NCBI GenBank assembly: GCA_012267385.1
Contig: JAAXGW010000026.1
Coordinates: 124,001-188,000, forward strand
From: OMG group bacterium
GTDB taxonomy: Bacteria > Pseudomonadota > Gammaproteobacteria > Pseudomonadales > Azotimanducaceae
Direction of reading: 5' to 3'
DNA: 64,000 bases
In this document: piece by piece, positions 63,931 to 64,000 of the stretch
Layout of the letters: each line of letters begins with the position of its first letter
How positions within the stretch are numbered: the stretch's first letter is position 1
Program-made: the position numbers and the translations under genes
The notes under the pieces: generated by a model
Databases searched by the model: none
Seen by the model: only the letters and a program-made list of their open reading frames with translations
Told to the model about the DNA's origin: nothing

Positions 63931-64000
63931 TTAGCTGGATACCTCTTGTGAGTCGTCGGGTTCTACTTCCGGCTCTTCTAACGACTCATCCATGCCGTAG
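63931..64000 (-). CDS. C-terminal end of a fourth TlpA-array gene (partial)
   Basis: The minus strand from the window edge encodes YGMDESLEEPEVEPDDSQEV and two serines before a TAA at 63931-63933. This matches the end of copies 1 and 2 (RYGMDESLVEP then acidic residues). The bulk of the gene lies outside the window, so whether it is intact is unknown. Confidence 0.75.
   Translation of the reverse strand, partial: YGMDESLEEPEVEPDDSQEVSS

Noticed and set aside
1-64000. CRISPR arrays, rRNA, tmRNA, riboswitches
   Set aside because: No regularly spaced repeats, no conserved rRNA stretches, no ssrA-like tag sequence near smpB and no riboswitch consensus were seen by eye.

Overview
The window is bacterial chromosome from a moderately low-GC (by eye mid-40s %) gammaproteobacterium. 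The central block follows the order known from Pseudomonas and Xanthomonas: smpB / ratA-rnfH / bamE / recN / hrcA-grpE-dnaK-dnaJ-dapB-carA-carB-greA / ftsH-glmM-tpiA-secG-tRNA-Leu-tRNA-fMet-rimP-nusA-infB-rbfA-truB-rpsO-pnp. It is followed by acs-pgi-panC-panB-pcnB on the other strand. Several usual neighbours are missing from this order (fur, rlmE, folP, folK). The presence of hrcA points to a lineage that branches outside the Enterobacteria/Pseudomonas group. I cannot name the genus; a marine heterotroph is a guess from the SNF-type Na+ transporter, the sulfolipid genes and the large acidic secreted proteins.

Layout. 1-5301 (minus): SUF iron-sulfur assembly operon sufB-C-D-S-A-T, with sufT cut by the window edge. 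5468-10113: a DUF1761 membrane protein, then a plus-strand set of membrane-anchored proteins of unknown function. The set includes two related helical-repeat proteins, the first of which carries an in-frame TGA followed by 69 more readable codons. 10122-11521: a GT2/DUF2064 glycosyltransferase pair and tRNA-Arg(CCU). 12058-16282: an accessory unit made of an IS1595-family transposase whose stop overlaps the start of an adenine methyltransferase fused to a GIY-YIG-like nuclease domain, then a 57-codon gene, then an AIPR-family (abortive infection) gene. This tightly packed transposase-plus-defence unit is the best candidate here for an under-described system. 16308-19250: a compact sqdB-sqdD-sqdC operon for sulfoquinovosyl-diacylglycerol, the sulfur-containing and phosphate-free membrane lipid. 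19242-24585: HAD hydrolase, SDR dehydrogenase, smpB, Na+ symporter, ratA-rnfH and an SRPBCC-VOC fusion.

24615-51922 is housekeeping: outer-membrane assembly (bamE), DNA repair (recN), the heat-shock chaperones, lysine and carbamoyl-phosphate synthesis, transcript cleavage (greA), membrane proteolysis (ftsH), cell-wall precursor (glmM), glycolysis (tpiA), secretion (secG), and the conserved rimP-nusA-infB-rbfA-truB-rpsO-pnp transcription/translation/RNA-decay operon. A good sigma-32 promoter lies before dnaK and a strong hairpin with a T-run separates dnaK from dnaJ. 51926-58388 (minus): acetyl-CoA synthetase, glucose-6-phosphate isomerase, the two pantothenate genes and poly(A) polymerase.

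58580-64000 (minus) is a tandem array of at least four copies of a large exported TlpA/thioredoxin-fold protein: two intact copies, one decayed copy with stops and frameshifts, and a fourth running off the window. Hairpins lie in the gaps below the copies. I see no CRISPR array, rRNA, tmRNA or prophage.
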